The notes under the pieces were generated by a model that had not been told where the DNA came from, ran no database searches, and was given only the letters and a program-made list of their open reading frames with translations. DNA of 64,000 nucleotides, from IMG/VR virus record IMGVR_UViG_3300020451_000152, positions 1-64,000 of that record, one strand, 5' to 3'. Position numbers and translations under genes: made by a program. Each line of letters opens with the position of its first letter. Within the stretch, counting starts at the first letter, position 1. The stretch is from a virus. Shown piece by piece: positions 1 through 7,688 of the stretch.

Positions 1-824
1 GTGTCAACAGATCCTAAGAACTCACATTCAAACTCAACCTTAAACTGTTGTTCAGATGTGTTCTTAATAGTCTGTTCCTTCCACTTAGCATCCCTACCAG
101 GTACTTCTGACCAGTGGACTTCAGTAGCAGTGTATTCATTCTTACCTCTTTGTGCATCATGCCAATACCTATAGAAATGATTCATACCACATGGGGTAGA
201 AACCATTATGACTTTGGTTGATTTACCAGAAGTGATAGTAGGATATACTGAGGAAAAGAATGCCTCAGCAATATGATTAGGAACAAAGGCAAACTCATCC
301 AGAAAAATAATGTTAAAAGACATACCTCTAACTGCTGATGCAGAGGTAGATGCTGCAAGTATTTTAGATCCATTTTCTAACTCCATTGATCCTTTATTCC
401 ATGACAAAATACCTTGCTGCATCCACTTAGGTAAATTTTCATAGGCAGTTTGTAACCTACCTAATAGTTCCCTTGCAGTTGCTGCTTTGTTTGCCAGAAT
501 ACCTACATTAACACTATCATTAAAAACAATATAGTGCAATAGATATGAAACAGCAGTAGTGGATTTACCAGTCTGCCTTGGCATCTTACAGATATTAAAT
601 CTAGAATTATGGAAATTATTAATTAATTTTTCTTGGAAATCATACATCTTAAAGGGCACAAGACCTTCATCCAAAGATACAATTTTAATATAATTCTTTG
701 CAAAATATATTGGATCTTGTTTACATTTGATAAATTCCGCAATCTGTTTCTGACTAAACTCAACAGTTGTGTTTGCCTTTTTTAGATTGGGATTGCCAAG
801 ATAGATTTCATTTTGTGTAGGCAT
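1..824 (-). CDS. gp17: Terminase large subunit gp17 (3' part beyond window)
   Basis: This is the N-terminal 274 residues of the ATP-driven DNA packaging motor, which pumps DNA into the prohead through the portal. I translated it directly. A Walker A motif PRQTGKST lies at residues 82-89, a Walker B IIFLDE at 172-177, and a VSTP coupling motif near 208-211; these are the ATPase signatures of T4 gp17. The nuclease half lies off the left edge. The start ATG at 824 overlaps the stop of the upstream nuclease gene as TAATG, so translation is probably coupled. In T4, gp16 directly precedes gp17; here about 6.4 kb of extra genes separates them. Identification is firm; only completeness is unknown. 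Confidence 0.96.
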   Translation of the reverse strand, partial: MPTQNEIYLGNPNLKKANTTVEFSQKQIAEFIKCKQDPIYFAKNYIKIVSLDEGLVPFKMYDFQEKLINNFHNSRFNICKMPRQTGKSTTAVSYLLHYIVFNDSVNVGILANKAATARELLGRLQTAYENLPKWMQQGILSWNKGSMELENGSKILAASTSASAVRGMSFNIIFLDEFAFVPNHIAEAFFSSVYPTITSGKSTKVIMVSTPCGMNHFYRYWHDAQRGKNEYTATEVHWSEVPGRDAKWKEQTIKNTSEQQFKVEFECEFLGSVD

Positions 825-1300
825 TATTCTACTAGCGTACCGTGTGCTCTACGAATCTCTCTGAGTTCTTCAAAGTTTTTTTGTTTTGTTCCACCATCAT
901 ATGCCCAAGCGTAACCTTCTTGAATCATTAATTCGTTGAGTGATACATCAGCATCGCCAACATATATCCAACCAAGAAGCCTACCATACTTACCCATGCC
1001 ACCCTTAAGTTCGGTTCTAATAGTAAGTTCTTCATCGCCTTTAATTGTTTCTTCTAATTTTTGTTTCATCCACGCAGTAGCATCAAGACCCAATGCTTTC
1101 TCTTCTAAGTCTCTAGTTCTTTTCTCAGGAGTGTCCACACCAGCGATCCGTACCCTTTCTGTCTTCGCTATGTCAAATCCTAGATCAATAATGACATCAA
1201 TAGTGTCACCATCAACTACCTTCTTTATCTTCGTTACCCTGAAGTTGTAGCAGCTCTTCCTGCTTGGTGGTGTCATCGCTCCCATTTGGCCAAATTTCAT
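824..1300 (-). CDS. Staphylococcal-nuclease-like (SNase) protein
   Basis: A thermonuclease-fold protein expected to hydrolyse nucleic acid phosphodiesters with Ca2+. All SNase landmarks are present: VDGDT with D32, VRIAGVDTPE with R51, D56, T57 and E59, and KYGRLLG with R107, matching the D21, R35, D40, T41, E43 and R87 set of the family. No signal peptide is visible, so it should act inside the cell, perhaps in host DNA turnover; that role is inference. The first 8-20 residues are uncertain: Met1, Met6 and Met9 are all possible, none has a convincing ribosome binding site, and this stretch overlaps the end of a small membrane-protein ORF (1212-1388). Confidence 0.85.
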   Translation of the reverse strand: MKFGQMGAMTPPSRKSCYNFRVTKIKKVVDGDTIDVIIDLGFDIAKTERVRIAGVDTPEKRTRDLEEKALGLDATAWMKQKLEETIKGDEELTIRTELKGGMGKYGRLLGWIYVGDADVSLNELMIQEGYAWAYDGGTKQKNFEELREIRRAHGTLVE

Positions 1301-1388
1301 CGTACTTAAATATGTAGTAGATTACGACACCTACTAATATTAAGAGAAATGCTACCATATTGTTTACGAACCAGACAACTTCATTCAT
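1212..1388 (-). CDS. Small single-pass membrane protein (58 aa)
   Basis: A 58-residue ORF with one strongly hydrophobic segment (about residues 5-27, ending VVIYYIF) followed by an acidic, Gln/Glu-rich tail. Its ATG overlaps the stop of the upstream gene as ATGA, which favours real translation. It overlaps the 5' end of the SNase gene by up to 89 bases in another frame. It looks like an inner-membrane anchor peptide. Function is unknown; a lysis or superinfection role would be a guess. Confidence 0.6.
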   Translation of the reverse strand: MNEVVWFVNNMVAFLLILVGVVIYYIFKYDEIWPNGSDDTTKQEELLQLQGNEDKEGS

Positions 1389-1651
1389 GATACTTTACCA
1401 CCCCATTCAGAATTAGGATCTAATCTATCCATATAATTAAATCCACTGCCTTCTGGGTAAATATATTTTCCATTCTCATCAAAGTTTGGACCTACCTTCT
1501 TTGCAGGATATGTTGGATAAGGTCTCAACCCTGCTCTCATCTCATTACCCTTTCTTCTTCTCATCTCATTACCAGTCTCATAATCTTCGGGCATAGTAGG
1601 ACAAGAAGTTCCTAAAATCTTTCTGATATCTTCTTTAGTGTATCCTTTCAT
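1385..1651 (-). CDS. Hypothetical protein (88 aa)
   Basis: Unrecognised soluble protein of 88 residues, beginning MKGYTKEDIRKIL. I placed the start at 1651 because a GGAGG lies about 10 bases upstream and the ATG overlaps the preceding stop as TAATG; a longer reading has no such signal. The C-terminal half is rich in Pro, Gly, Tyr and Asn and probably extended. It belongs to a string of small overlapping genes just upstream of the large terminase. Confidence 0.65.
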   Translation of the reverse strand: MKGYTKEDIRKILGTSCPTMPEDYETGNEMRRRKGNEMRAGLRPYPTYPAKKVGPNFDENGKYIYPEGSGFNYMDRLDPNSEWGGKVS

Positions 1652-1929
1652 TAGTAATGATCCTCCAATCCTTCTTGTGGTACAGGTTTCCAATCCTTAC
1701 CATAGTATTTTTCTAAGATATTATGGTGCGGTGCATCTGTTCCTACTACTACCTTCTTAGGTGGTGGAGGTGAGAACATCTCCATCTGTATCTCAGGTAC
1801 AGAAAAGGTGTCACCACCTTTCCTGTGATGACACCAATAAAATGTACCGTCTTGTTTTTTAAATAAATGGTCTGCCTCGTGAGGACTAATCAAAACCATC
1901 TGAACTATCTTATCTCCTTTTTCAATCAC
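1651..1929 (-). CDS. Hypothetical protein (92 aa), probable GTG start
   Basis: Unrecognised protein containing a WCHH pair of histidines after a cysteine, a run of four prolines and a polar C-terminus. I prefer the GTG at 1929 because GGAGG lies 4 bases upstream and the codon overlaps the stop of the gene before it (GTGA). ATG codons at 1956 and 1944 are in frame but lack comparable signals. The Cys/His cluster around FYWCHHRKGGD could bind metal, but nothing here proves it. Confidence 0.62.
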   Translation of the reverse strand: MIEKGDKIVQMVLISPHEADHLFKKQDGTFYWCHHRKGGDTFSVPEIQMEMFSPPPPKKVVVGTDAPHHNILEKYYGKDWKPVPQEGLEDHY

Positions 1930-2221
1930 GCTGCCTCCAATCATCAGACCTTTCATTGTGGAACCAGTCTACCACATCTTGTGGATCTCCGAAACCCCTG
2001 CGATGATGAGTTGAATCGGGGTCTCCAATGTTCAACTCATTCAGAAAAGAGTCTGTCGGGTCTGTACTAATTCTTCTTGCAGTGTTTAACATACCTCTAG
2101 CAGATGTATTCGACTTTGCCAATTTCTCTGCCCATATCATATCTTCTAAACTAACTTCGACTCCAGCACCTATATCTTTGCAGATTGCGGTTAACCTTAA
2201 ACGATATTGTGTTGATAACAT
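1922..2221 (-). CDS. Hypothetical protein (99 aa)
   Basis: Unrecognised, mostly helical and charged protein with an Arg/Asp-rich C-terminus (HNERSDDWRQRD) and no membrane segment. It heads a chain of overlapping small genes running towards gp17. A TATAAATT, one base from the TATAAATA late-promoter core, lies roughly 30 bases upstream of its ATG. Codon use resembles its neighbours. Confidence 0.65.
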   Translation of the reverse strand: MLSTQYRLRLTAICKDIGAGVEVSLEDMIWAEKLAKSNTSARGMLNTARRISTDPTDSFLNELNIGDPDSTHHRRGFGDPQDVVDWFHNERSDDWRQRD

Positions 2222-2255
2222 ATGTTAATGTATGTAATTAATATAATTTATAATA

Positions 2256-2369
2256 CTATACCCATGCCTGTGCTGCAAGTGTTACTGCTAGTGATAAAGA
2301 TACTCCCATGATGGTGAGTCTACTCATCCACCACATTATCTCATGTTTGTTTTTTGTTATATTACTCAT
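2256..2369 (-). CDS. Very small membrane-type protein (37 aa)
   Basis: A 37-residue ORF with a basic, Lys/His-containing N-terminus followed by a hydrophobic stretch (about residues 17-37, MGVSLSLAVTLAAQAWV) long enough for one membrane span. The ATG overlaps the upstream stop as ATGA, which supports coupled translation. Function unknown. Confidence 0.5.
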   Translation of the reverse strand: MSNITKNKHEIMWWMSRLTIMGVSLSLAVTLAAQAWV

Positions 2370-2533
2370 GATTCTAGCAAGCAATATTCCGTTGAGTGAG
2401 GTCCGATCAAATCGGGGAGATCCTCTCTTGCAAACTGTATTGCTTGATATGCGTCATCTGCATACTCACAAATTTCTGCATGTTGATTATGATTATCGTG
2501 ATAACCAACCGTATAATGTTTAGTCAGGGGCAT
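2366..2533 (-). CDS. Small acidic hypothetical protein (55 aa)
   Basis: A 55-residue protein, MPLTKHYTVGYHDNHNQ onward, with a helix around ICEYADDAYQAIQFARED. A TATAAATA late-promoter core lies 26-34 bases upstream (2559-2567), so it probably opens a late transcript through the terminase gene. I do not recognise a characterised family. Confidence 0.62.
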   Translation of the reverse strand: MPLTKHYTVGYHDNHNQHAEICEYADDAYQAIQFAREDLPDLIGPHSTEYCLLES

Positions 2534-2558
2534 GATCTTTCAATCCCATACTGTAACA

Positions 2559-2567
2559 TATTTATAG
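2559..2567 (-). promoter_or_regulatory. T4-type late promoter (CTATAAATA)
   Basis: On the minus strand this reads CTATAAATA, the core that T4-like phages use with the gp55 sigma factor and gp45 clamp. It stands in an intergenic gap, 26 bases before the ATG at 2533, pointing towards gp17. Confidence 0.7.
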
Positions 2568-2623
2568 CATAATTTGAGTAATTTTGCTTAGTTCAGTGTG
2601 GACTCCAACACTCAGTTAGGGGA

Positions 2624-3229
2624 TCAATAAAAACCTGCATAACTGTTGTTATACTTAACATTTGGCATACATGACCTCAATCTAAAATTCATCGATATAA
2701 CAGTTCTTTTAGCATCAGTTGGTGGGACTTTATGTTTCAATAATGATGGGAAAAATATCAACATATTATTCTCTGGTTTTATCTCTAAAGAGTTTTCAAA
2801 AATTATAGGTGCACAGTTATCTTCAACATCTACAAAATATACACAAGACATAACATCAGGAAAATGATCGTGCTCTTTTGTCCAATCTCCATCAACATAT
2901 TCCACCACCCACATATTAGAACAAATTAATTCAGCATCTGCATTAAAATGTTTTCTAGATAAAAAATTACATGCTTCTGTACAGACATCAACAAAAGGTT
3001 GAAATCTAGGATCTTTTTTATGGGTAAACCAATCACTCCTCCATGCTTGAACATTACTACGATATCCTTCTGGATATTGTCTCCTATGATCTTTGATTAG
3101 ATTTTTTAATGCATTCTCTTTCGAGGCTGTTTTAACAACAGCAATCTTAGAGTTGACTGCAGCAAGTTCAAGAGTTGTGGTAAAGACTGGTATGTCTTTT
3201 GTTACATTAGAAATTTCAAAGTTTGCCAA
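2624..3229 (-). CDS. 2OG-Fe(II) oxygenase-like protein
   Basis: Probable iron and 2-oxoglutarate dependent dioxygenase of 201 residues. A double-stranded beta-helix core is suggested by HDH at 120-122, a distal His166 (LLKHKVPP) and Arg175 (KRTVISMNF), the arginine that would hold 2-oxoglutarate. The histidine pattern resembles the HxH-containing phage group rather than a classic HxD. Substrate is unknown. It follows the Lys-rich gene at 3230 without a gap, so the two share a transcript. It is one of three such oxygenases between gp16 and gp17. Confidence 0.75.
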   Translation of the reverse strand: MANFEISNVTKDIPVFTTTLELAAVNSKIAVVKTASKENALKNLIKDHRRQYPEGYRSNVQAWRSDWFTHKKDPRFQPFVDVCTEACNFLSRKHFNADAELICSNMWVVEYVDGDWTKEHDHFPDVMSCVYFVDVEDNCAPIIFENSLEIKPENNMLIFFPSLLKHKVPPTDAKRTVISMNFRLRSCMPNVKYNNSYAGFY

Positions 3230-5248
3230 TTAGCATTTCCATTTTCTGAGTGCCAATGCCTTACGAGTGGGTTCACCGTTAGGTTTTTTCATCGGTCCTT
3301 TAACACCACCCATTCTAGCACAAAAAGATTTTTTTCTAGGTCCACCTTCAGGTTGTGGTGCTTTTAAATCGCTACCAGGATTTTCTCTCTCGTAAGATTT
3401 TCTACCTTTCTCATTTAGACCACCTGTCTTGTTCTTACCTTCCTTTCTCTGCCAAGCAGATTCCATAAATGAACTGAAATTTTTACTAGGAATAGTATCT
3501 TCGTTCTTAGGGTTCTTATTGAATCCCATTGAACCATCTGGATCAGTTGCCCTCATTGCCAATTTACCTGCTGCGTTTTTAACTCCCTTAGCTCTTTTGA
3601 TAGCTTTCTTTTTACCATCACCATCAAATGCTAAACGGTTTGTTGCTTTCTGAGTATAACTTAGTAGAGTTGAAGTCTTGAGTTCATTAAGATCTTCATG
3701 TGGAATTGTATTACCATCTTTATCTTTCTGATGATGTTCTACCTTATATGCTGGAACCTTTGCTCCTTTCTTACCTCTCCTTGCCTCATGTTCTTTTCTA
3801 CGAAGATCAATGGTCTTACCTCTCTTACCTGATGGGTCAAACATACCAGGATCACCGTGACCTGGTCCTTTTCTTCTGTAGTTCCTGATAGATGCTTTAC
3901 CGTAGTCACTACGACCTTTATCTACCTTTGCTTCAGTAACTTTGTCTTTCTTATGACGATGATCTCCATAAGTGATGCAAGGATCTTGACCACATCCACA
4001 ATTCTTTTCTTTTTTCTCTTCACCGACAAACTTAACAGGTGAGGAGACTGTGCCCTTACCTTTAACATACCTTGTAGTTCTAGGATTCTTAGGATCGTCA
4101 CTCTTAAAATCTTTATGAAGTTTATTGTATTCCTTACGAGTCATTTCGATCTCTTCCTTCTTAACACCACGCCTTGCTTCGTGATCTGCTCTTCTATCTT
4201 TTCTGATACCACCACCTAGTTCATGTGATCCATGAGGATTACCATATCTCTTATCTCTAACAGTTGCTCTCTTATAGTCTGGGGTCTTCATATCAACCTT
4301 TGCTTCAGCAACTTCTGCATTTTTATCATCATTAATATAATGCTCATGCATTTCACTAACAAGACTAGTTAACTTTTTAACAGGAACATTCTTTTCTACA
4401 CCATGACTAAACAATACATCATAATGTGTGATGTCACCATACTCATCAAGAGTATGCATTTCTTTGATGCAATCACCTATACCATACTCTTCATGTTTTA
4501 CTTTAGATGAGCAATCATGCTTTACCTTTTTCTTCTTCTTTGCTGCTTCTGCTCTCTTGTCAAGAAAATTTTTCATAGCACCTTTTGGTTTGCCATCTCC
4601 TTTATACAAACCATAAGATGTTCCTTCCACATTCAGTGTCTTAGGATAATCTTTATCTCCTTTTTTAGCAGGTGCTTCACCACGCTTTCTTTTTGCATGG
4701 ATGTTGTCCCATAGACCTTTTTTCTTCCCTTCTGCAAACTCCTGTCTCAAAACTTCTGCTTTGTTTAGAATAGATTCATAGGTCATGTGTTTTTTCCCAA
4801 CTTGAGTACTAAATTCTCCTTTCTTTGCTTTGAGTTTACCTGCGGTTGCACTCTTAGACTTTCCTAGTCCACCTTTTCTAGTGGCATGTAACTTAGCAGT
4901 TGAACTGCCTTTTTGTTTAACTAGAACTGAATCTTGGTTATGCTTTGCAGCAACCTTCTTCATATCCTTTTTAAATTTTCTTTTACCTTTCTTACCTGAG
5001 GTAACAAAATAAGATCTTTCTTTAACTTTAGTTTCCTTACCAGTCTTACTATCTTTCTCAGAATATGTACCTGTTGTTTTTTTAGGACCATATCCTCTAC
5101 CACGAAGATCTTTCTCTAATTGCTTAGAACGAGCTTTATTTTCCTTTTTGGATTTGTCACCTCTCTCAGCAGACACAGTTGCATGAGATTGTTTTTTATC
5201 TTTTGCTCTACTAATTACTCTAGAGAGACCACCTTCATCTAGTTTCAT
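3230..5248 (-). CDS. Large Lys/Gly-rich multidomain protein with duplicated module
   Basis: A 672-residue, extremely basic protein (many KK and KGKK runs). The N-terminal section (about 20-150) contains RGYG, ERSYFV and QDSVLV, reminiscent of DUF3293-like phage proteins (tentative). Two copies of a module follow, each starting EAKVD, passing through an Arg-rich DYxxAxxR segment and ending HEARRGxK (about residues 300-360 and 430-500). The C-terminus, GGPRKKSFCARMGGVKGPM then ALRKWKC, matches a tail common in cyanophage proteins (DUF6321-like, from memory). The start at 5248 is an ATG; an upstream TTG at 5257 is less likely. A virion or DNA-binding role is plausible given its charge and the late promoter upstream, but unproven. 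Confidence 0.7.
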   Translation of the reverse strand: MKLDEGGLSRVISRAKDKKQSHATVSAERGDKSKKENKARSKQLEKDLRGRGYGPKKTTGTYSEKDSKTGKETKVKERSYFVTSGKKGKRKFKKDMKKVAAKHNQDSVLVKQKGSSTAKLHATRKGGLGKSKSATAGKLKAKKGEFSTQVGKKHMTYESILNKAEVLRQEFAEGKKKGLWDNIHAKRKRGEAPAKKGDKDYPKTLNVEGTSYGLYKGDGKPKGAMKNFLDKRAEAAKKKKKVKHDCSSKVKHEEYGIGDCIKEMHTLDEYGDITHYDVLFSHGVEKNVPVKKLTSLVSEMHEHYINDDKNAEVAEAKVDMKTPDYKRATVRDKRYGNPHGSHELGGGIRKDRRADHEARRGVKKEEIEMTRKEYNKLHKDFKSDDPKNPRTTRYVKGKGTVSSPVKFVGEEKKEKNCGCGQDPCITYGDHRHKKDKVTEAKVDKGRSDYGKASIRNYRRKGPGHGDPGMFDPSGKRGKTIDLRRKEHEARRGKKGAKVPAYKVEHHQKDKDGNTIPHEDLNELKTSTLLSYTQKATNRLAFDGDGKKKAIKRAKGVKNAAGKLAMRATDPDGSMGFNKNPKNEDTIPSKNFSSFMESAWQRKEGKNKTGGLNEKGRKSYERENPGSDLKAPQPEGGPRKKSFCARMGGVKGPMKKPNGEPTRKALALRKWKC

Positions 5249-5270
5249 ATTACACAATATGCTACAGATT

Positions 5271-5278
5271 TATTTATA
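5271..5278 (-). promoter_or_regulatory. T4-type late promoter (TATAAATA)
   Basis: Minus-strand TATAAATA, 22 bases before the ATG at 5248. It overlaps the 3' end of the upstream oxygenase gene (5274-5789). It would drive the Lys-rich protein and the oxygenase after it. Confidence 0.65.
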
Positions 5279-5789
5279 TTAGGTTGAACGAGAAGATAGT
5301 TCTATGTGTATCACTAGTATTGTTAGGAGCCATGTGCATTATATTTGCAGGAAATATTATTAGGTCACCTTCTACGACTGATGGACTGAAGGATTTTCTA
5401 TGCCCATGAACATCTTGAAATGGTGAGAAGAATGTAGTGCTTCCATGTTTCTTTTCATCGTACTCTGCATAGAATATAGCAGAGTATCCTACACCACCAT
5501 GATCATGTGGTTGAAAATAATCTCCTTTGTTGTATCTTTGACACCACAATGCAGTTACATCATTAAATTTGTAATCTGATTTTTTTATAAAACTTTCTAA
5601 TTCTGGTCTAACAATAGACAGAAAAAGTTCACTATATTCGGGTATGTCTTTCTTAAAATAATCTGTGAATGATATATTATGATCTCTTAATGATGTATCT
5701 CCAAACGGAACCATAGAGAGTATTTTATCTTTTGCCCAAGCCCACTCTCTACAAAAAACTTTATGGTACTCTATATAAAATAGATTCAT
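5274..5789 (-). CDS. 2OG-Fe(II) oxygenase-like protein
   Basis: A 171-residue predicted dioxygenase with the PHDHGG signature (H95, H97), distal His152 in MHMAPNN and Arg163 in HRTIFSFN. The pattern matches the phage 2OG-FeII_Oxy_5-like group. It resembles the neighbour at 5953-6564 in the HDHGG box and the final FS or SG strand, so these two may be distant duplicates. Its start overlaps the end of the small zinc-ribbon gene by 4 bases. Substrate unknown. Confidence 0.78.
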   Translation of the reverse strand: MNLFYIEYHKVFCREWAWAKDKILSMVPFGDTSLRDHNISFTDYFKKDIPEYSELFLSIVRPELESFIKKSDYKFNDVTALWCQRYNKGDYFQPHDHGGVGYSAIFYAEYDEKKHGSTTFFSPFQDVHGHRKSFSPSVVEGDLIIFPANIMHMAPNNTSDTHRTIFSFNLI

Positions 5790-5926
5790 CTAGGTGTTTT
5801 TTTGCAAAAATACTTCATGTGTCCCTGTATCATACCTTGTACTGACTTAGTTTGATGACCACAATTAGGACACTCGTAGACTGTTTCCCCTTGTTCATTA
5901 ATAATCTTCATGGGTAACCTCGTCAT
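5786..5926 (-). CDS. Small zinc-ribbon-like protein (46 aa)
   Basis: A 46-residue ORF with CPNCGH at residues 19-24, then a helix and HMKYFC (His36, Cys41). The CxxC plus His/Cys spacing suggests one zinc-binding finger. GGAGG lies about 7 bases before the ATG at 5926, and a second in-frame ATG at 5911 also has a GAGG, so the start could be either. It ends inside the next gene (4-base overlap). A DNA- or RNA-binding or regulatory role is inference. Confidence 0.62.
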   Translation of the reverse strand: MTRLPMKIINEQGETVYECPNCGHQTKSVQGMIQGHMKYFCKKTPR

Positions 5927-5952
5927 AGTGCCCTCCGATTATAGCATACGGT

Positions 5953-6564
5953 TTAGGTGTAATACAAGTTTCCTGATATTGAGACCCTATCCTCCTCAGA
6001 ATTATAAAACGGATAGACACCGTGTCGAAATGATGATGGGAAGAATAGCATGTTGCCTTCCATATCTGGGTTCATTTTGTAGATATAAGAACTTATTACA
6101 CCAGATGTATCTATGTATGACATCTCAAAGTCAGATGCTACAGAGTTATGTACCTCTTTTAGGAATCCCTGACTATTCTGTTCAGCACTGGATGTTGGTA
6201 TCTTCATCCAAACCACAAAAGAGAATACTCCACCATGATCATGGGATGGATTGAACTCATGTTGTTTTTGTCTATTAACCCAAAAACCATTTAACTTCAA
6301 TCCATCAACCTTCATATGATTTAACTTCTTTGGTGTATATGGAAAATGTTTGTTATATTGATTAGCACATCCTATTAAAATATTTGAAAAATAATTATCT
6401 TTGTCTACTAAATCTAAGCTTGAAGATATATGTCCTGCCAATTGACCTTTAGCAGATCCTGATGCTACAGAGATTCTATCCCAAAGGTAACCTATAACTT
6501 CTTTATTCAATCCAACTTCCATCCACCCTGTTACAGGTGGACAAACAGGTCTACAAGAAAACAT
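5953..6564 (-). CDS. 2OG-Fe(II) oxygenase-like protein
   Basis: A 203-residue predicted dioxygenase. Key residues are HDHGG at 108-112, distal His181 in RHGVYPF and Arg193 in EDRVSISGN. The N-terminal half is longer than in the 5274 relative and carries two Cys near the start. Neighbours are the small zinc-ribbon gene downstream and a single-span membrane protein upstream. As with the others, the substrate cannot be read from sequence. Confidence 0.75.
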   Translation of the reverse strand: MFSCRPVCPPVTGWMEVGLNKEVIGYLWDRISVASGSAKGQLAGHISSSLDLVDKDNYFSNILIGCANQYNKHFPYTPKKLNHMKVDGLKLNGFWVNRQKQHEFNPSHDHGGVFSFVVWMKIPTSSAEQNSQGFLKEVHNSVASDFEMSYIDTSGVISSYIYKMNPDMEGNMLFFPSSFRHGVYPFYNSEEDRVSISGNLYYT

Positions 6565-6567
6565 TAT

Positions 6568-6846
6568 TTAAAAGTTAGGAATACCAAATCCAACAGGACC
6601 GCCAGCAGCAGCATTCTCACCAACAGGTAGTGGTGATTGTGATGCTTGTGGTAGAGATGGCATCAAGTCATTTGATCCCAAACCTGGAATACTTGCTCCC
6701 AGAGATCCAGTAACAGCTTCCATAACTTGTGATTTAACTCCATCAACAATTGAATCTCTGTTGACATATACATATACCCCACTGCCAACAACGGCAAGAG
6801 ATACAACGCTAGACGCAACAGCAAGTACATTAATAATTTTTTGCAT
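6568..6846 (-). CDS. Membrane-anchored small protein (92 aa)
   Basis: A 92-residue protein with one N-terminal hydrophobic segment (about residues 5-27, IINVLAVASSVVSLAVV and on) and a Gly/Pro/Ala-rich tail ending GGPVGFGIPNF. The hydrophobic stretch could be a signal anchor. It lies 2 bases after the stop of another membrane protein, so the two are probably co-translated. Function unknown; I considered a lysis accessory role but see no defining motif. Confidence 0.65.
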   Translation of the reverse strand: MQKIINVLAVASSVVSLAVVGSGVYVYVNRDSIVDGVKSQVMEAVTGSLGASIPGLGSNDLMPSLPQASQSPLPVGENAAAGGPVGFGIPNF

Positions 6847-6848
6847 GA

Positions 6849-7247
6849 CTACATTTTGTAAGTTTCAGATTTTTTAGGTGACTCAGCAATTATTTTTAGT
6901 GGTGCTTGTTCTATCACAATTGTTTGTGTAGGACCACCATTTTTACCTGCACCACCATTACCATTCATCTTCATCGTTCCATCACCTTTCTTAGATGCAG
7001 TTTGAATTCCGAAGCTAGCTAAAACTCCTGTAAAAACTGAAGCTATAAAAGTTGGATCTATTTTCTGTTGAGGAACACCTGGAATGGCAACATAATTTAA
7101 AGTTAATATTCCTCCAGACCAAACCAACACCCCAAGACGAACAAATGTACTAATGATAGCAGCTTGCTCATCTTCATCGGGTAAGATTTTGTCTTTTAAT
7201 TTTCCGAGAACACCTTTTGGTTTGTCCTCTTTAACTTCTTCAGACAT
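6849..7247 (-). CDS. Putative two-span membrane protein, holin-like candidate
   Basis: A 132-residue protein. A charged N-terminus (residues 1-30) is followed by two hydrophobic segments (about 32-60 and 66-83) and a polar Gly/Asn/Lys tail. Topology and size are compatible with a holin, but many phage membrane proteins look like this and no peptidoglycan hydrolase is adjacent, so the call is tentative. A TATAAT sits only 7 bases before the ATG (7255-7260). Confidence 0.6.
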   Translation of the reverse strand: MSEEVKEDKPKGVLGKLKDKILPDEDEQAAIISTFVRLGVLVWSGGILTLNYVAIPGVPQQKIDPTFIASVFTGVLASFGIQTASKKGDGTMKMNGNGGAGKNGGPTQTIVIEQAPLKIIAESPKKSETYKM

Positions 7248-7254
7248 TGTTTCT

Positions 7255-7260
7255 ATTATA
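7255..7260 (-). promoter_or_regulatory. Possible -10 element before membrane gene
   Basis: Minus-strand TATAAT in the short gap after gp16. No good -35 and no inverted-repeat operator at the expected distance are visible, so activity is uncertain. The ATG follows 7 bases later, which would give an almost leaderless message. Confidence 0.3.
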
Positions 7261-7268
7261 ACACACCC

Positions 7269-7688
7269 CTATTTATCACCCATTAATCCTTGCTTGATGA
7301 GTTTCTGCAACTCTGCAGTGCTGCCAGTGAAAATAGCGTTATTAGTAACATTATTTGTAGTTTTATTTTTAGTCTCGTCAATTTCTTTTACCTTTTTTTG
7401 AAGATCCATCAGTTTATCTGCAATATCTGCAGTAGACTTTAATACCTGACCTGCTACTTCATATGCTCTTGGTGAACCAGAACTATCAGCAACATCCATT
7501 ACACCATTCAATACCTCTTGACCCTTTTCGATCAAAGTATATAACTGTGCTCTAGAGTATTGATAGTCTTTATCTATCTCTACACCATGATCTTTTTTCT
7601 CAGGTAGACTTTTATGTCTATTAAATTTTTGCACATACTCATGATCATCAGATGTAGTATTTAATGCATCATCTATTTCTTTAGTCAT
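7269..7688 (-). CDS. gp16: Terminase small subunit gp16
   Basis: A 139-residue, helical protein corresponding to the small terminase of T4-like phages, which recognises DNA and regulates the gp17 ATPase and nuclease. Support comes from the charged N-terminus, the QYSRAQLYTLIEKGQEVLNGVM and SPRAYEVAGQVLKSTADIADKL helices with coiled-coil character, and its place directly after gp15. The length is close to the T4 protein. Its ATG abuts the gp15 stop (1-base overlap). Confidence 0.88.
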   Translation of the reverse strand: MTKEIDDALNTTSDDHEYVQKFNRHKSLPEKKDHGVEIDKDYQYSRAQLYTLIEKGQEVLNGVMDVADSSGSPRAYEVAGQVLKSTADIADKLMDLQKKVKEIDETKNKTTNNVTNNAIFTGSTAELQKLIKQGLMGDK

